Shown: one piece after another, positions 26,213-33,965 of the stretch | Layout of the letters: every line of letters starts with the position of its first letter | How positions within the stretch are numbered: the stretch's first letter is position 1 | Assembly: GCF_900637555.1 (NCBI RefSeq) | Contig: NZ_LR134378.1 | Coordinates: forward strand, 1,994,001 to 2,058,000 | DNA: 64,000 bases | Direction of reading: 5' to 3' | Origin: Lautropia mirabilis | GTDB taxonomy: Bacteria > Pseudomonadota > Gammaproteobacteria > Burkholderiales > Burkholderiaceae_E | Translations under genes and position numbers: made by a program | Notes under the pieces: generated by a model | The model's input: the letters and a program-made list of their open reading frames with translations, nothing else | What the model was told of the DNA's origin: nothing | Databases searched by the model: none

Positions 26213-26727
26213 ATTTAACCCGGTCTGTCCGTCCTGTGGACGGCAAATACTGATAAATGGTCCGTTTTCGGTGAAGCAGGAGGCGAGTCTAGCGGTAAAC
26301 CCACGCCGTTCATCCGGGCTTTGCCGGGAAGAAACATTCATTAATGTTCGCTTCCTTAGAGTGTTGCTTGGCCGAAACTGGCTTGTGTCATGGGGGCCGA
26401 CGGCAGTAGGTAAGGTGTCGTCAATGAGCCCGTGAACGGCCAGGGCAGGGCACCTGGGCAGGCAGGGGGCGCACTGTCGGTAGATGTGACGATGGGCCTG
26501 AGTGGGCACGTCGCCATGCCGTCGGACCTCCGGTGTTCGGGACGGCGATCATTGGAATGAGCCATCCCGCGAATGGAAAGCAATCGGAAGGACGGCTAAC
26601 GAAAGGAAGATCAGCGAAACAGCAGCTATTGGGAAGACAGCCTTCGGGAAGAGAGGACGTCTTTCGGGAATAAGGGCGGGGAAGAGTACCCAGGAGGAAA
26701 TGAGGCTGAGAATGGAGCCTTGGAAAG
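26213..26727. other. Intergenic region upstream of lipoprotein A
   Basis: About 515 bases with no convincing gene. The right half (26550-26720) is purine-rich on the plus strand and lower in GC than the surroundings. A 6-bp inverted repeat AACATT/AATGTT lies at about 26333-26348 and could be part of a regulatory site for the gene ending at 24254. No clear promoter hexamer pair is seen. Confidence 0.4.
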
Positions 26728-26758
26728 AAAAAAGGCGCTCCGAAGAGCGCCTTTTTTT
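26728..26758 (-). terminator. Intrinsic terminator of lipoprotein B
   Basis: The minus strand reads GGCGCTC-TTCG-GAGCGCC followed by TTTTTT. The UUCG tetraloop and U-tract are typical. An A-run on the other side makes it potentially bidirectional. Confidence 0.92.
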
Positions 26759-26805
26759 GCCTGACACGGCGCGCGGATCAGACCGCGCGCCGTGGGACTG
26801 AGGTC

Positions 26806-28257
26806 TTAGCGGGTGTGCCAGTAGTAGTGCTTTTCGGCACCGTCCACGGTGCGGGACTCGTGAATGTAGTAACCCAGGAAGGTGAGAGCCTTGCCTGCCT
26901 TCCAGTCGGCAGGGACCTGCCAGCGGTTGCAATACAGGCGGGAGGTATCGGCTTGGGTATAGTTCCAGCACAGGGTGGCACTGCTTTCGCTACTCTCGGC
27001 CAGCACGAGCTGAACGCTCTGTTTGTTCGGACCATGCCAAGTCTGGATCACACCCGCATTGGCTGCCCGAGAAACCAGCGCGCCTTTCTGGAAGCTACGC
27101 TCTTCGCCAGAGGAGAAGGTGGGAGCGGCATCAATACTAGTGTCGCCGATGTTATTGCTGGCCTTCAGCTCGTCATCCAGTTCCACCTTGTCAGCGGTAG
27201 CTTCGACTTTCAGCTTGATACCCACGGTCGCCATCGGGAAGGCGTTATCCTTGCCAGCCTTGACCACACCACCATTGAACAGGTGATAGTAGTACTCACC
27301 GTTGGCAGGCTGATAGTTGCCCGCTTGTCCCTGGCCGCCGCCCACGTAGTTGCTCGGATCCGTGTACTGCGAAGCATTGACGGTCGGTGCGTCAGCATCT
27401 TCCAGAAAATCGCCAGTGACGCCTTCGGCCGGCAGGGCTTCAAGATTGGCCTGCTGGGTGCGGTTGGTGGTCATGGCCTGGTCCAGCATGGTGGCCAGCA
27501 GCAGGCCACTCACGCCGTCGCTGGAGCTGGCGGGCACGGCATTCCGTGCGGCTGCCTGACGGGCCTCTTCTTCTTTGGCTTTGGCTTCTGCTTCTGCTTT
27601 GGCTTTGGCCTCGGCTTCTTCCTTCGCCTTGGCTGCAGCTGCGGCCTCTTCCTTGGCTTTGGCTTCAGCTTGTGCAGCCTTTTCTGCGTCTGCCTTGGCT
27701 TTGGCGTCGGCTTCTTCCTTGGCCTTGGCAGCAGCTGCGGCTTCTGCCTGTTTGCGAGCGGCTTCTTCACGAGCAGCCTTGGCCAAGGCTTCTTCCGAAG
27801 CCCTGCGCGCGGTGGTGGCCTTCTGGAGTGCGGCCTCTGCCTCTGCTGCACGCTTGTTGGCGGCCTCGGCTTCGGTACGCTTGGCATTGGCTTCCTGAGC
27901 CGCAGCCTGGGCTGCCTGCAGCGCAGCGGTGGCTTGGGCGGCTGCGTTGCGGGCTACGTTGGCCTGAGCGGCAGCCTGGTTGGCAGCCTGTTCGGCTGTC
28001 CGCTGAGCGGCAGCGTTGGCTGCAGCGGTCGCAGCGGCGTTGGAAGCGGCAGCGGATGCAGAGTTTGCTGCAGCGGCTGCTGCGGCATTAGCTGCGGCCA
28101 CATTGGCTGTAGCTGTGCTGTTCGTTGCAGTCGTCGTCGCCGACGGGCTGGCCGAGACGGCCTTGGGTGCTTCGCTGCCGCCGCCTCCACCGCCGCAACC
28201 TGCCAGGAGAAGCAGCACGGCTGCACTGATCTGAAGTCTGTTGTTTGTCGTCGACAT
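26806..28257 (-). CDS. Lipoprotein B of paralogous family: helical Ala/Lys/Glu stalk and novel C-terminal domain
   Basis: 483-residue lipoprotein whose first 21 residues (MSTTNNRLQISAAVLLLLAG + Cys) are almost identical to lipoprotein A; lipobox LLAGC followed by Gly. Residues about 45-240 are Ala-rich then Ala/Lys/Glu repeats ('AKAKEEAEAKAKAEAEAKAK'), a probable long helix. The domain at 248-483 starts 'GVSGLLLATMLDQ' and contains 'GEYYYHLFNG', 'LCWNYTQAD' (Cys430) and 'LYCNRWQVPADW' (Cys443), matching the neighbours. No KP repeats. GAGGT lies upstream of the ATG. The DNA of the stalk has lower GC than the rest of the window. Function unknown. Confidence 0.85.
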   Translation of the reverse strand: MSTTNNRLQISAAVLLLLAGCGGGGGGSEAPKAVSASPSATTTATNSTATANVAAANAAAAAAANSASAAASNAAATAAANAAAQRTAEQAANQAAAQANVARNAAAQATAALQAAQAAAQEANAKRTEAEAANKRAAEAEAALQKATTARRASEEALAKAAREEAARKQAEAAAAAKAKEEADAKAKADAEKAAQAEAKAKEEAAAAAKAKEEAEAKAKAEAEAKAKEEEARQAAARNAVPASSSDGVSGLLLATMLDQAMTTNRTQQANLEALPAEGVTGDFLEDADAPTVNASQYTDPSNYVGGGQGQAGNYQPANGEYYYHLFNGGVVKAGKDNAFPMATVGIKLKVEATADKVELDDELKASNNIGDTSIDAAPTFSSGEERSFQKGALVSRAANAGVIQTWHGPNKQSVQLVLAESSESSATLCWNYTQADTSRLYCNRWQVPADWKAGKALTFLGYYIHESRTVDGAEKHYYWHTR

Positions 28258-28410
28258 GATCTACCTCGATGGGCTGCCCTGCGGTCTACGGGAGGCGACC
28301 AAGGGCTGTTCATAATGCGAAAGCGGCGAGTTTAATAGCCGAATTCACACTTTGATTCACTCATGTCGACGTGCAACATAATTTGATGTTCTTGTGTTGC
28401 ATTGTGGATA

Positions 28411-28444
28411 CAAAAAGAAAACCGCCAGCGCGGGCTGACGGTTT
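28411..28444 (-). terminator. Intrinsic terminator of lipoprotein C
   Basis: The minus strand reads AAACCGTCAGC, a 4-nt loop, GCTGGCGGTTT (one G-T pair), then TCTTTTTG. It lies about 95 nt after the stop codon. Confidence 0.8.
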
Positions 28445-28538
28445 CGACATCAGACGCTGTGGTGATCAGGGAACGGTCGGTGCGGGTTGTGCTCGACCGT
28501 CCTTCTGGCCTGTCAGCGTTGCTGCAAGGTGCAAGGTC

Positions 28539-29555
28539 TTACTGGCCCTGCTTCCGGGTGTGCCAGTAGGTCGTGTTGCCGTCGCGCACTTCCACCAGGT
28601 AGTGGCCGGCCTTGACCAGGGGCTGACCTTCCTTCCAGCCGTGGGGCACGGTCCACTTGTTGCAGTACAGGCGGTTGGTGTCGGGCAGGTGGTAGTTCCA
28701 GCACAGGGCAGCCTGGTCATCAGCCACGCGGTTCACCAGCAGCTGCACGTTGTGGGCACCGTGCTTCCATTCGGCCACGACGCTGCCGAAGTGGATCGAG
28801 TCCGATTTGCCGAGGGTGGCACCTGCGCCGGTGTAGGTCGGGCCTTGCAGGTAGTTGCCACCGTTTTCGTCCAGTGCCACCAGATGGGTGGCCAGCGTGA
28901 CGGCGTGCTCGGTGTTGGTCACTTCCAGGTCCATGCCGATCGAGTTGACCTCGAAATGCGGGTTGGTGCCGTCGCTGACCTTGGTGCCGTTGAAGGTGGT
29001 GTAGGTGTAGCTGCCCGTGGCCGGGGTGTAGCTGCCGCCGGCGCCCGGACGCTGGCCTTCACCGGCGTAGGGGGTGCTGCGGATCTGGACCGACTGCACG
29101 ACCGGGGCGGTAGCGCCGTCCAGGATCTTGCCTTCCAGCGTGGACGGGTAGGCGTAGGCGGCGTGCTCGTCATCACCCACGTCGATGCTGCGCTGGTCCA
29201 GCATGGTGGCCAGCACGGCGCCGGTGATGCCGGTGGCCGAGATGGCAGCGGCCGGGTGCTGGGCAGCCGGCTGGGGCGGCGTGACCTGGGCGTTGTTGTG
29301 GGACGCATCCGTGCGAGGAGCCGTCGGGACGGTCGGTTGCGCGGCAGGTTGCGTGCTCGGCTGCGACACCGTCGCTGCCGGCTGCGAGGGCGCGGGCTGG
29401 GCAGCAGCGGTGCTGTTCACCGTGGTCGTGGTGTTTGCAGCAGCAGGCGTGTTGGTGGCCAGGGGCTCGGAGCTGCCGTTGCTGCCGCCACCGCAGCCGG
29501 CCAGAAGCAGCATGACGGCAGCGCTGATTTGCAGTTTGCGGGTGTTGATCGACAT
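28539..29555 (-). CDS. Lipoprotein C of paralogous family: short linker and novel C-terminal domain
   Basis: 338-residue lipoprotein: leader 'RKLQISAAVMLLLAGC' (Cys21 or so), then about 85 residues of Ala/Pro/Thr/Gln-rich linker in place of a helical stalk. The shared domain (109-338) starts 'GITGAVLATMLDQ' and has 'GSYTYTTFNGTK', 'LCWNYHLPDTNRLYCNKW' and 'VPHGWKEGQPLV'. It is closest to lipoprotein A in the domain's first half. ATG 29555 was chosen because it begins the signal peptide, with AGGTG upstream; the frame is open 144 nt further up. It is separately terminated and divergent from lipoprotein D. Function unknown. Confidence 0.85.
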   Translation of the reverse strand: MSINTRKLQISAAVMLLLAGCGGGSNGSSEPLATNTPAAANTTTTVNSTAAAQPAPSQPAATVSQPSTQPAAQPTVPTAPRTDASHNNAQVTPPQPAAQHPAAAISATGITGAVLATMLDQRSIDVGDDEHAAYAYPSTLEGKILDGATAPVVQSVQIRSTPYAGEGQRPGAGGSYTPATGSYTYTTFNGTKVSDGTNPHFEVNSIGMDLEVTNTEHAVTLATHLVALDENGGNYLQGPTYTGAGATLGKSDSIHFGSVVAEWKHGAHNVQLLVNRVADDQAALCWNYHLPDTNRLYCNKWTVPHGWKEGQPLVKAGHYLVEVRDGNTTYWHTRKQGQ

Positions 29556-30106
29556 GGTGTGCACCTGTGTTCCGAAGGGCCGGTGCCAGCAGCAACCGGC
29601 GTGAGGGGAAGGGGGAGGCAGTGATCGAGAGCTTCTGGATCGGGACAGTGCAGGAAGGTCGAGTCGGCGACCTTTCGTCGGGCTGTCAGTGCCGTGCATC
29701 GTAGGGGCTGATCCCGAAGAGGGCGCGGCAATTGGTCACATCCGGATGAAGACGAGTGGCCGATGAAGGTGAATGAACGGCCGGGGTGTGACTTTTCTGG
29801 CACTTCGGGGGACCGTCCGTCGGGAAAAGACGGACGCGGAACAGGCGCCGTGCATGGGGGGCAAAAGCGGAAGAAGGCGGGCGCAAGCCGTGTGTTGCTT
29901 GATGGCACGGTGGTGGTGACGACTTCGTCATGCAGGCCGAAAGGACGAGCATGCGGGTGCCGTTCGTCGCCCCGAAGTTGGCCGCTGGTGACGGGTTGGT
30001 TAAGGTTTCTGCCTTCGTCGGCAGCGCCTGTCCGCCAGGAGCGGGTGCTGCATGACGCGATGACGTGTTTCTGAAGTTCCTTTTCAACCGGGTAGAAGGA
30101 AAAAAG
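29556..30106. other. Divergent regulatory gap between lipoproteins C and D
   Basis: 550 bases without a convincing gene; ORFs here lack family features. It should hold promoters for both directions, but I see no strong hexamer pair. A 7-bp stem GTCCGTC/GACGGAC with a G/A-rich loop (29815-29835) may be a regulatory hairpin. AAGGA just before 30107 is the ribosome site of lipoprotein D. Confidence 0.45.
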
Positions 30107-31231
30107 ATGAGCAAGCGCAATCAATTCACGATGGGGGCAGCGCTGTTGGCGTTGCTGGCAGGCTGCGGTGGCGGTGATGGTGCCGATGCCGGCATGAGCA
30201 CGTCGTCGACCAAGGCCGTGGAGGGCCGTTCGGCCCAGCTGGCCGCCTTCACGGGTGAGGCGGCCGAGGCTGCGACGCTGGCGGCCGTGGTGAAGGCCGC
30301 CGGTGGTACGGATGCCGATGCCGCCGAACTGCAGGCGAACGTGGATCGGGCTGCCGGCCAGGAGCTGCAGGCGTCCGCACCGGGTCAGACCGAGGTGTCG
30401 GTTGCGCCGGCCTCGGCACATGCCGTGAAGGCAGTGTCGCCGTACTCGGTGTCGGGTGTGAGCGGTGCGCTGTTGTCGGCCATGCTGGATCAGCGGGTGG
30501 GCAATCGTCTGGACGAGATTGGACCGACCGACCGCACGATGCTGGTTCCGGTGACGGCCCGCAATGCCGGTCAGGTGAACGATGCGGCGCTGCCGTTCGT
30601 GACGGCGGGCTACAGCCTGACGCCCGACAACTACGTGGATGGGCAGTACCGCGCAGCCAGCAGCCGCCAGCAGCTGCAGATGTACATGCGGGTGCAGAAC
30701 CTGGGCCGCGCCAGCGCGCAGGCCACCACGCCGTTTGGCGAGTTCAACATGAACACCGCGGTGTCCACCGACGAGAACAGCGTCTCGGTGGGTGGCATGC
30801 TGCATGTGCTGTCGTGGACGCCGGAAAAACGCGCCAATGGCACGTTCAGCCGTGCTGGGGTGCCGGGCGTGACGGTGCAGCCGGGCGATTCGCGCATCGC
30901 CTTCCATCAGAGCAACCTGTATGCACCCATCGGCTTTGCGGCGCGCAAGGATCAGCTGGTGCCCTACGGCAGCATGATCCAGCAGTGGAGCGCCGACAAT
31001 ACCTACGTGCAGCTGTGGCTGCTGAAGAACGGCAGCAGCAGCCAGCCGCAGCTGTGCTGGAACTTCTGGCTGCCCAAGCTCAAGCGTACCTACTGCCAGG
31101 CCTGGCAGGTGCCGGCCGGCTGGATTGCAGGCAGCATGCTGCAGAACGGTGGCAACTTCGTCAATGACAACCGCGAGCCGCAGGGCGGTTCGGGCAATCT
31201 GTACTGGCAGCAGCTTTCGGCCGCTCAGTGA
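30107..31231 (+). CDS. Lipoprotein D of paralogous family
   Basis: 374-residue lipoprotein: leader 'MGAALLALLAGC' with lipobox LLAGC followed by Gly. About 90 residues of Ala/Glu/Thr-rich linker. The shared domain (117-374) starts 'GVSGALLSAMLDQ' and ends with 'VQLWLLKNG', 'LCWNFWLPKLKRTYCQAW' and 'VPAGWIAGSMLQ'. The middle of the domain differs from A-C ('YVDGQYRAASSRQQLQMYMRV') and is nearer to protein E, so D and E form a subgroup. ATG 30107 has AAGGA upstream. The gene is followed after 26 bp by protein E, suggesting one transcript. Function unknown. Confidence 0.85.
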   Translation: MSKRNQFTMGAALLALLAGCGGGDGADAGMSTSSTKAVEGRSAQLAAFTGEAAEAATLAAVVKAAGGTDADAAELQANVDRAAGQELQASAPGQTEVSVAPASAHAVKAVSPYSVSGVSGALLSAMLDQRVGNRLDEIGPTDRTMLVPVTARNAGQVNDAALPFVTAGYSLTPDNYVDGQYRAASSRQQLQMYMRVQNLGRASAQATTPFGEFNMNTAVSTDENSVSVGGMLHVLSWTPEKRANGTFSRAGVPGVTVQPGDSRIAFHQSNLYAPIGFAARKDQLVPYGSMIQQWSADNTYVQLWLLKNGSSSQPQLCWNFWLPKLKRTYCQAWQVPAGWIAGSMLQNGGNFVNDNREPQGGSGNLYWQQLSAAQ

Positions 31232-31257
31232 TCAACACACGGATCAGGGATACACAC

Positions 31258-32115
31258 ATGTTCAAGATGAGCAAGAAAGGGTGGGTGACGGCTGCTGCAC
31301 TGGCTGTGCTGGCAGGCAATGTCCAGGCGCAGACGGTGGCACCGTTCAGCAATACCGGCGTGAGCGGTGCGGTGCTGGCCACGATGCTGGATCAGAGTGC
31401 AGGCAGCGCCAGCAGCCATGCTGACGCCGTGAGCGGCGAGAAGGGTTCGGCCACGAACGATGTGGCGGTTCCGCCGGTCAATGCCCGCAGTGGCGTGACG
31501 CGTTATTCGCGTCCGTCCAATCCGACGATGCCGCCGCTCTACAACGTGGCCGAGCGCTATGCGTCGCTGTCGGGCACGTTCCGCTACGACCAGCGCCACC
31601 AGGTCCAGAACGACAACAAGCTGAGCACGCAGGCCACGAAGCCTTTCCGCGACCTGTGGGTGCTGACCTATCTGGCCGAGGGCCCCAACAACGTGGTGCT
31701 GGGCAACTGGTTGGCCACGCGCACGATGCTCTCGACCAACGTGGGCTTCCAGTATGGCACGCAGTTCTGGTCGCCGGCGCCGGCCGCCACCAGCTCGCTG
31801 ATGCTGACCACGCACAGTGCCTATCGCGTCCGCAAGGATGAGGAGGTGCCGTTCGGCAAGGTGCTGCAGCAGTGGCGCAACGACGAGTCCTTCGTGCAGC
31901 TGATGCTGCGCCGGGGCGAGGGCGAGAACGAGGCCCAGCTGTGCTGGAACTATGCGCTGCCCACGCTGGGCCGTCTGTACTGCCAGACCTGGCAGGTGCC
32001 GTCGGGCTGGCAGGCCGGTCAGCCGCTGGTGGATCGTGGCGTCTTCATCGATGATGACCGCGAGTACTACCACGGCGAGAGCGGCCACGTGTACTGGCGT
32101 CGTGACGTGCGCTGA
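31258..32115 (+). CDS. Secreted protein E of paralogous family (no lipobox)
   Basis: 285-residue exported protein. The signal peptide 'KKGWVTAAALAVLAGNVQA' is cleaved before QT. At the position of the lipobox Cys in its paralogues (LAGC) it has Asn (LAGN), so it should be processed by signal peptidase I and be soluble in the periplasm or outside. The shared domain starts almost at once ('GVSGAVLATMLDQ', residue 34) and ends 'LCWNYALPTLGRLYCQTW' and 'VPSGWQAGQPLV'. AGGGA lies 8 nt before ATG 31258; ATG 31267 is an alternative. It lies between lipoprotein D and a TRAP binding protein, 51 bp before the latter. Confidence 0.85.
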   Translation: MFKMSKKGWVTAAALAVLAGNVQAQTVAPFSNTGVSGAVLATMLDQSAGSASSHADAVSGEKGSATNDVAVPPVNARSGVTRYSRPSNPTMPPLYNVAERYASLSGTFRYDQRHQVQNDNKLSTQATKPFRDLWVLTYLAEGPNNVVLGNWLATRTMLSTNVGFQYGTQFWSPAPAATSSLMLTTHSAYRVRKDEEVPFGKVLQQWRNDESFVQLMLRRGEGENEAQLCWNYALPTLGRLYCQTWQVPSGWQAGQPLVDRGVFIDDDREYYHGESGHVYWRRDVR

Positions 32116-32166
32116 TCGGCGATCGGACACGATGATGTACAGGATTCTCCAGCAGGTGCCGATGCC

Positions 32167-33384
32167 ATGAAGCAGGATCAGGTCATGCCACGTTCCCGGG
32201 ATGCCGTTCCCGAGGGTAGTGTGCCGGGACGGCGGCAGATCCTGAAGGGCGCCGGTGTCGGTGCCGCCGGCATGGCGGCACTGGCGCTGTCGTCCCCGGC
32301 GCTGGCACGCAGTCGTGCGGCGGCCAGCCAGGGCACGATGCCGGCCCAGGAGCCGGTGGTCTGGCGCTGCCAGACCGCCTGGTCGCTGGAGGATGATTTT
32401 CAGTCCTACATCAAGACGCTGGCCGATGTCCTGGGCATGCTGACCGAGGGTCGGCTGCAGCTGGAGATTCTGCCAGCCGGCAAGGTGGTTCCCACCGATG
32501 CGCTGGCCGAGGCCGTTTCCAGTGGCCGGCTGGATGCCTGTCACCGCACGCTCACGCTCGACAGTCTGCGCCAGCCATCGATCGGGCTCTGGGGCAGCGG
32601 GCCCGCGTTCGGCATGGATGCGCTGACGTTGCTGTCCTGGCATCGGTACGGCGGTGGCGAGGCGCTGCTGCAGGAGATCTATGCAGCGTCCGGCCTGAAG
32701 GTGCATTCGCTGCTGTACGGGGCGTTGCCCACGCCGGCCTTTGGCTGGTTCAAGCGTCCCATCGCGCGGGTGGAGGATCTGAACGGCATGCGCTTCCATG
32801 CCGGGGGGCTGGCCGCGCAGATCTATCAGGAGCTGGGGGCGACCGTCTTTCAGCTGCCCATCGACGAGATCATCCCGGCCTTGCGCCGGGGCGAGATCGA
32901 GGCGGCCGAGTTCAGCACGCTCTCCGGTGACCGTGCGCTGGGTCTGCCCGAGGTGCTGAAGGTGTGCATGCTGCAGAGCCATCACCAGGTGGCCGAGCAG
33001 ACCGAGCTGCTGATCAATGCCGAGCGCTGGGCCGCGCTGCCGCCTGCCTGGCAGGCCGTGGTGGAGCAGGCGACGCAGGCGGTGACGGCCACGCTGATCG
33101 GGCAGCAGATCAACAAGGGGGCGACGCATTACATCGAGATGCGTGAGGTGCAGGGCGTGCGCTTCTACAAGACACCCGAGTCGGTGCTGCGCGCCCAGCT
33201 GCAGGCCTGGGATCGGGTGACGGTGCGCAACAGCAATGGCGACCCGGTGTTTGCACGGGTACTGGATTCGATGCGCCGCTACGCCCAGCGTTGTGTGGGC
33301 TGGTATACGGACTCGACCGCTGACCGGCGCATGGCCTACAACCATTACTTCATGCAGCGTTCGCCCAAGGGCTCAAAGGAGTGA
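32167..33384 (+). CDS. TRAP-type transporter substrate-binding protein (DctP family), Tat-exported, orphan
   Basis: 405-residue periplasmic binding protein. The leader 'PGRRQILKGAGVGAAGMAAL' has a twin-Arg motif. The body follows the DctP/TakP pattern: 'WRCQTAWSLEDDF', 'GRLQLEILPAGKVVP', 'FGWFKRPIARVEDLNGMRF' and 'LPIDEIIPALRRGEIEAAEF'. TakP-type members bind organic acids such as 2-oxo acids, but the substrate here cannot be assigned. No DctQ or DctM permease gene lies nearby, so the partner is encoded elsewhere or it serves another role. It starts 51 bp after protein E and may share its transcript. ATG 32167 has AGGTG upstream. Confidence 0.88.
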   Translation: MKQDQVMPRSRDAVPEGSVPGRRQILKGAGVGAAGMAALALSSPALARSRAAASQGTMPAQEPVVWRCQTAWSLEDDFQSYIKTLADVLGMLTEGRLQLEILPAGKVVPTDALAEAVSSGRLDACHRTLTLDSLRQPSIGLWGSGPAFGMDALTLLSWHRYGGGEALLQEIYAASGLKVHSLLYGALPTPAFGWFKRPIARVEDLNGMRFHAGGLAAQIYQELGATVFQLPIDEIIPALRRGEIEAAEFSTLSGDRALGLPEVLKVCMLQSHHQVAEQTELLINAERWAALPPAWQAVVEQATQAVTATLIGQQINKGATHYIEMREVQGVRFYKTPESVLRAQLQAWDRVTVRNSNGDPVFARVLDSMRRYAQRCVGWYTDSTADRRMAYNHYFMQRSPKGSKE

Positions 33385-33647
33385 GGCTGCCTCGGGGCTG
33401 GGCGTGGGGATGGGGCGCTGTTTTCCTCCGCGCGGCACGACGCTGCCCGACGTATCCGGCGGTTGCGACATCCGGCCGGTTTGCCGTCCAGGGGGCGAGG
33501 CTGGTCGATTGTCGGCCGGGGCCGGATGGCGGGTGGCGACATCGGTACGATGCCCTTGTCTGCAATCTGAAACAATGGGTTTCCCGGGTGAATCGAATGC
33601 AAGGGGCTGTCCAGTCCGGACACGCTACGGTACCCCGGGGTCGATGA

Positions 33648-33830
33648 ATGGCTGCTTGGGCTCGCTTTCTCGTCAAGGCACTGGTTCTGGTGCCGTCGGT
33701 GTTCGTGGCCGCGGCTTCGCCCCTGTGGGGTTCGCTGCTGCTGGCGGCACCCGTGGCCTTCGGCGTGCTCTCGTGTGCCCATCGAGCGGTGAAGGCGGCC
33801 CGCCGCGACGGCTGGCTGGCCGAGATCTGA
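33648..33830 (+). CDS. Small hydrophobic protein, hypothetical
   Basis: 60-residue protein with two hydrophobic segments ('FLVKALVLVPSVFVAAAS' and 'WGSLLLAAPVAFGVLSC') and a basic end ('RAVKAARRDGWLAEI'). Third codon positions are strongly G/C, as in real genes of this window, which supports coding. A GGGG stretch lies about 8 nt before the ATG. I recognise no family. It stands alone between the TRAP protein and ppiD. The 33385-33647 segment before it holds nothing I can identify. Confidence 0.55.
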   Translation: MAAWARFLVKALVLVPSVFVAAASPLWGSLLLAAPVAFGVLSCAHRAVKAARRDGWLAEI

Positions 33831-33965
33831 ACAGGATCTGACCGGGGGCTGAGCGCGCCCTGTTGCATCTGGCAGTGCGCGGGCCATGATGTTCCGTGCA
33901 GTTGCCGACATCTCGAATAAACTACGGGGATCTACGTTCCTTTTCACGATCGGATCCCCATCTCC

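Noticed and set aside
25298-26218. Plus-strand frame opposite lipoprotein A with Gly/Leu/Phe-rich repeats
   Set aside because: It is the antisense of the Ala/Glu/Lys/Arg stalk. No ribosome site or signal peptide, while the minus-strand frame has a signal peptide, lipobox and paralogues.
23910-33965. Genomic island integrated at tRNA-Ser(GGA)
   Set aside because: The position beside a tRNA and the unusual lipoprotein cluster are suggestive, but I find no integrase and no second copy of the tRNA 3' end at the right side.
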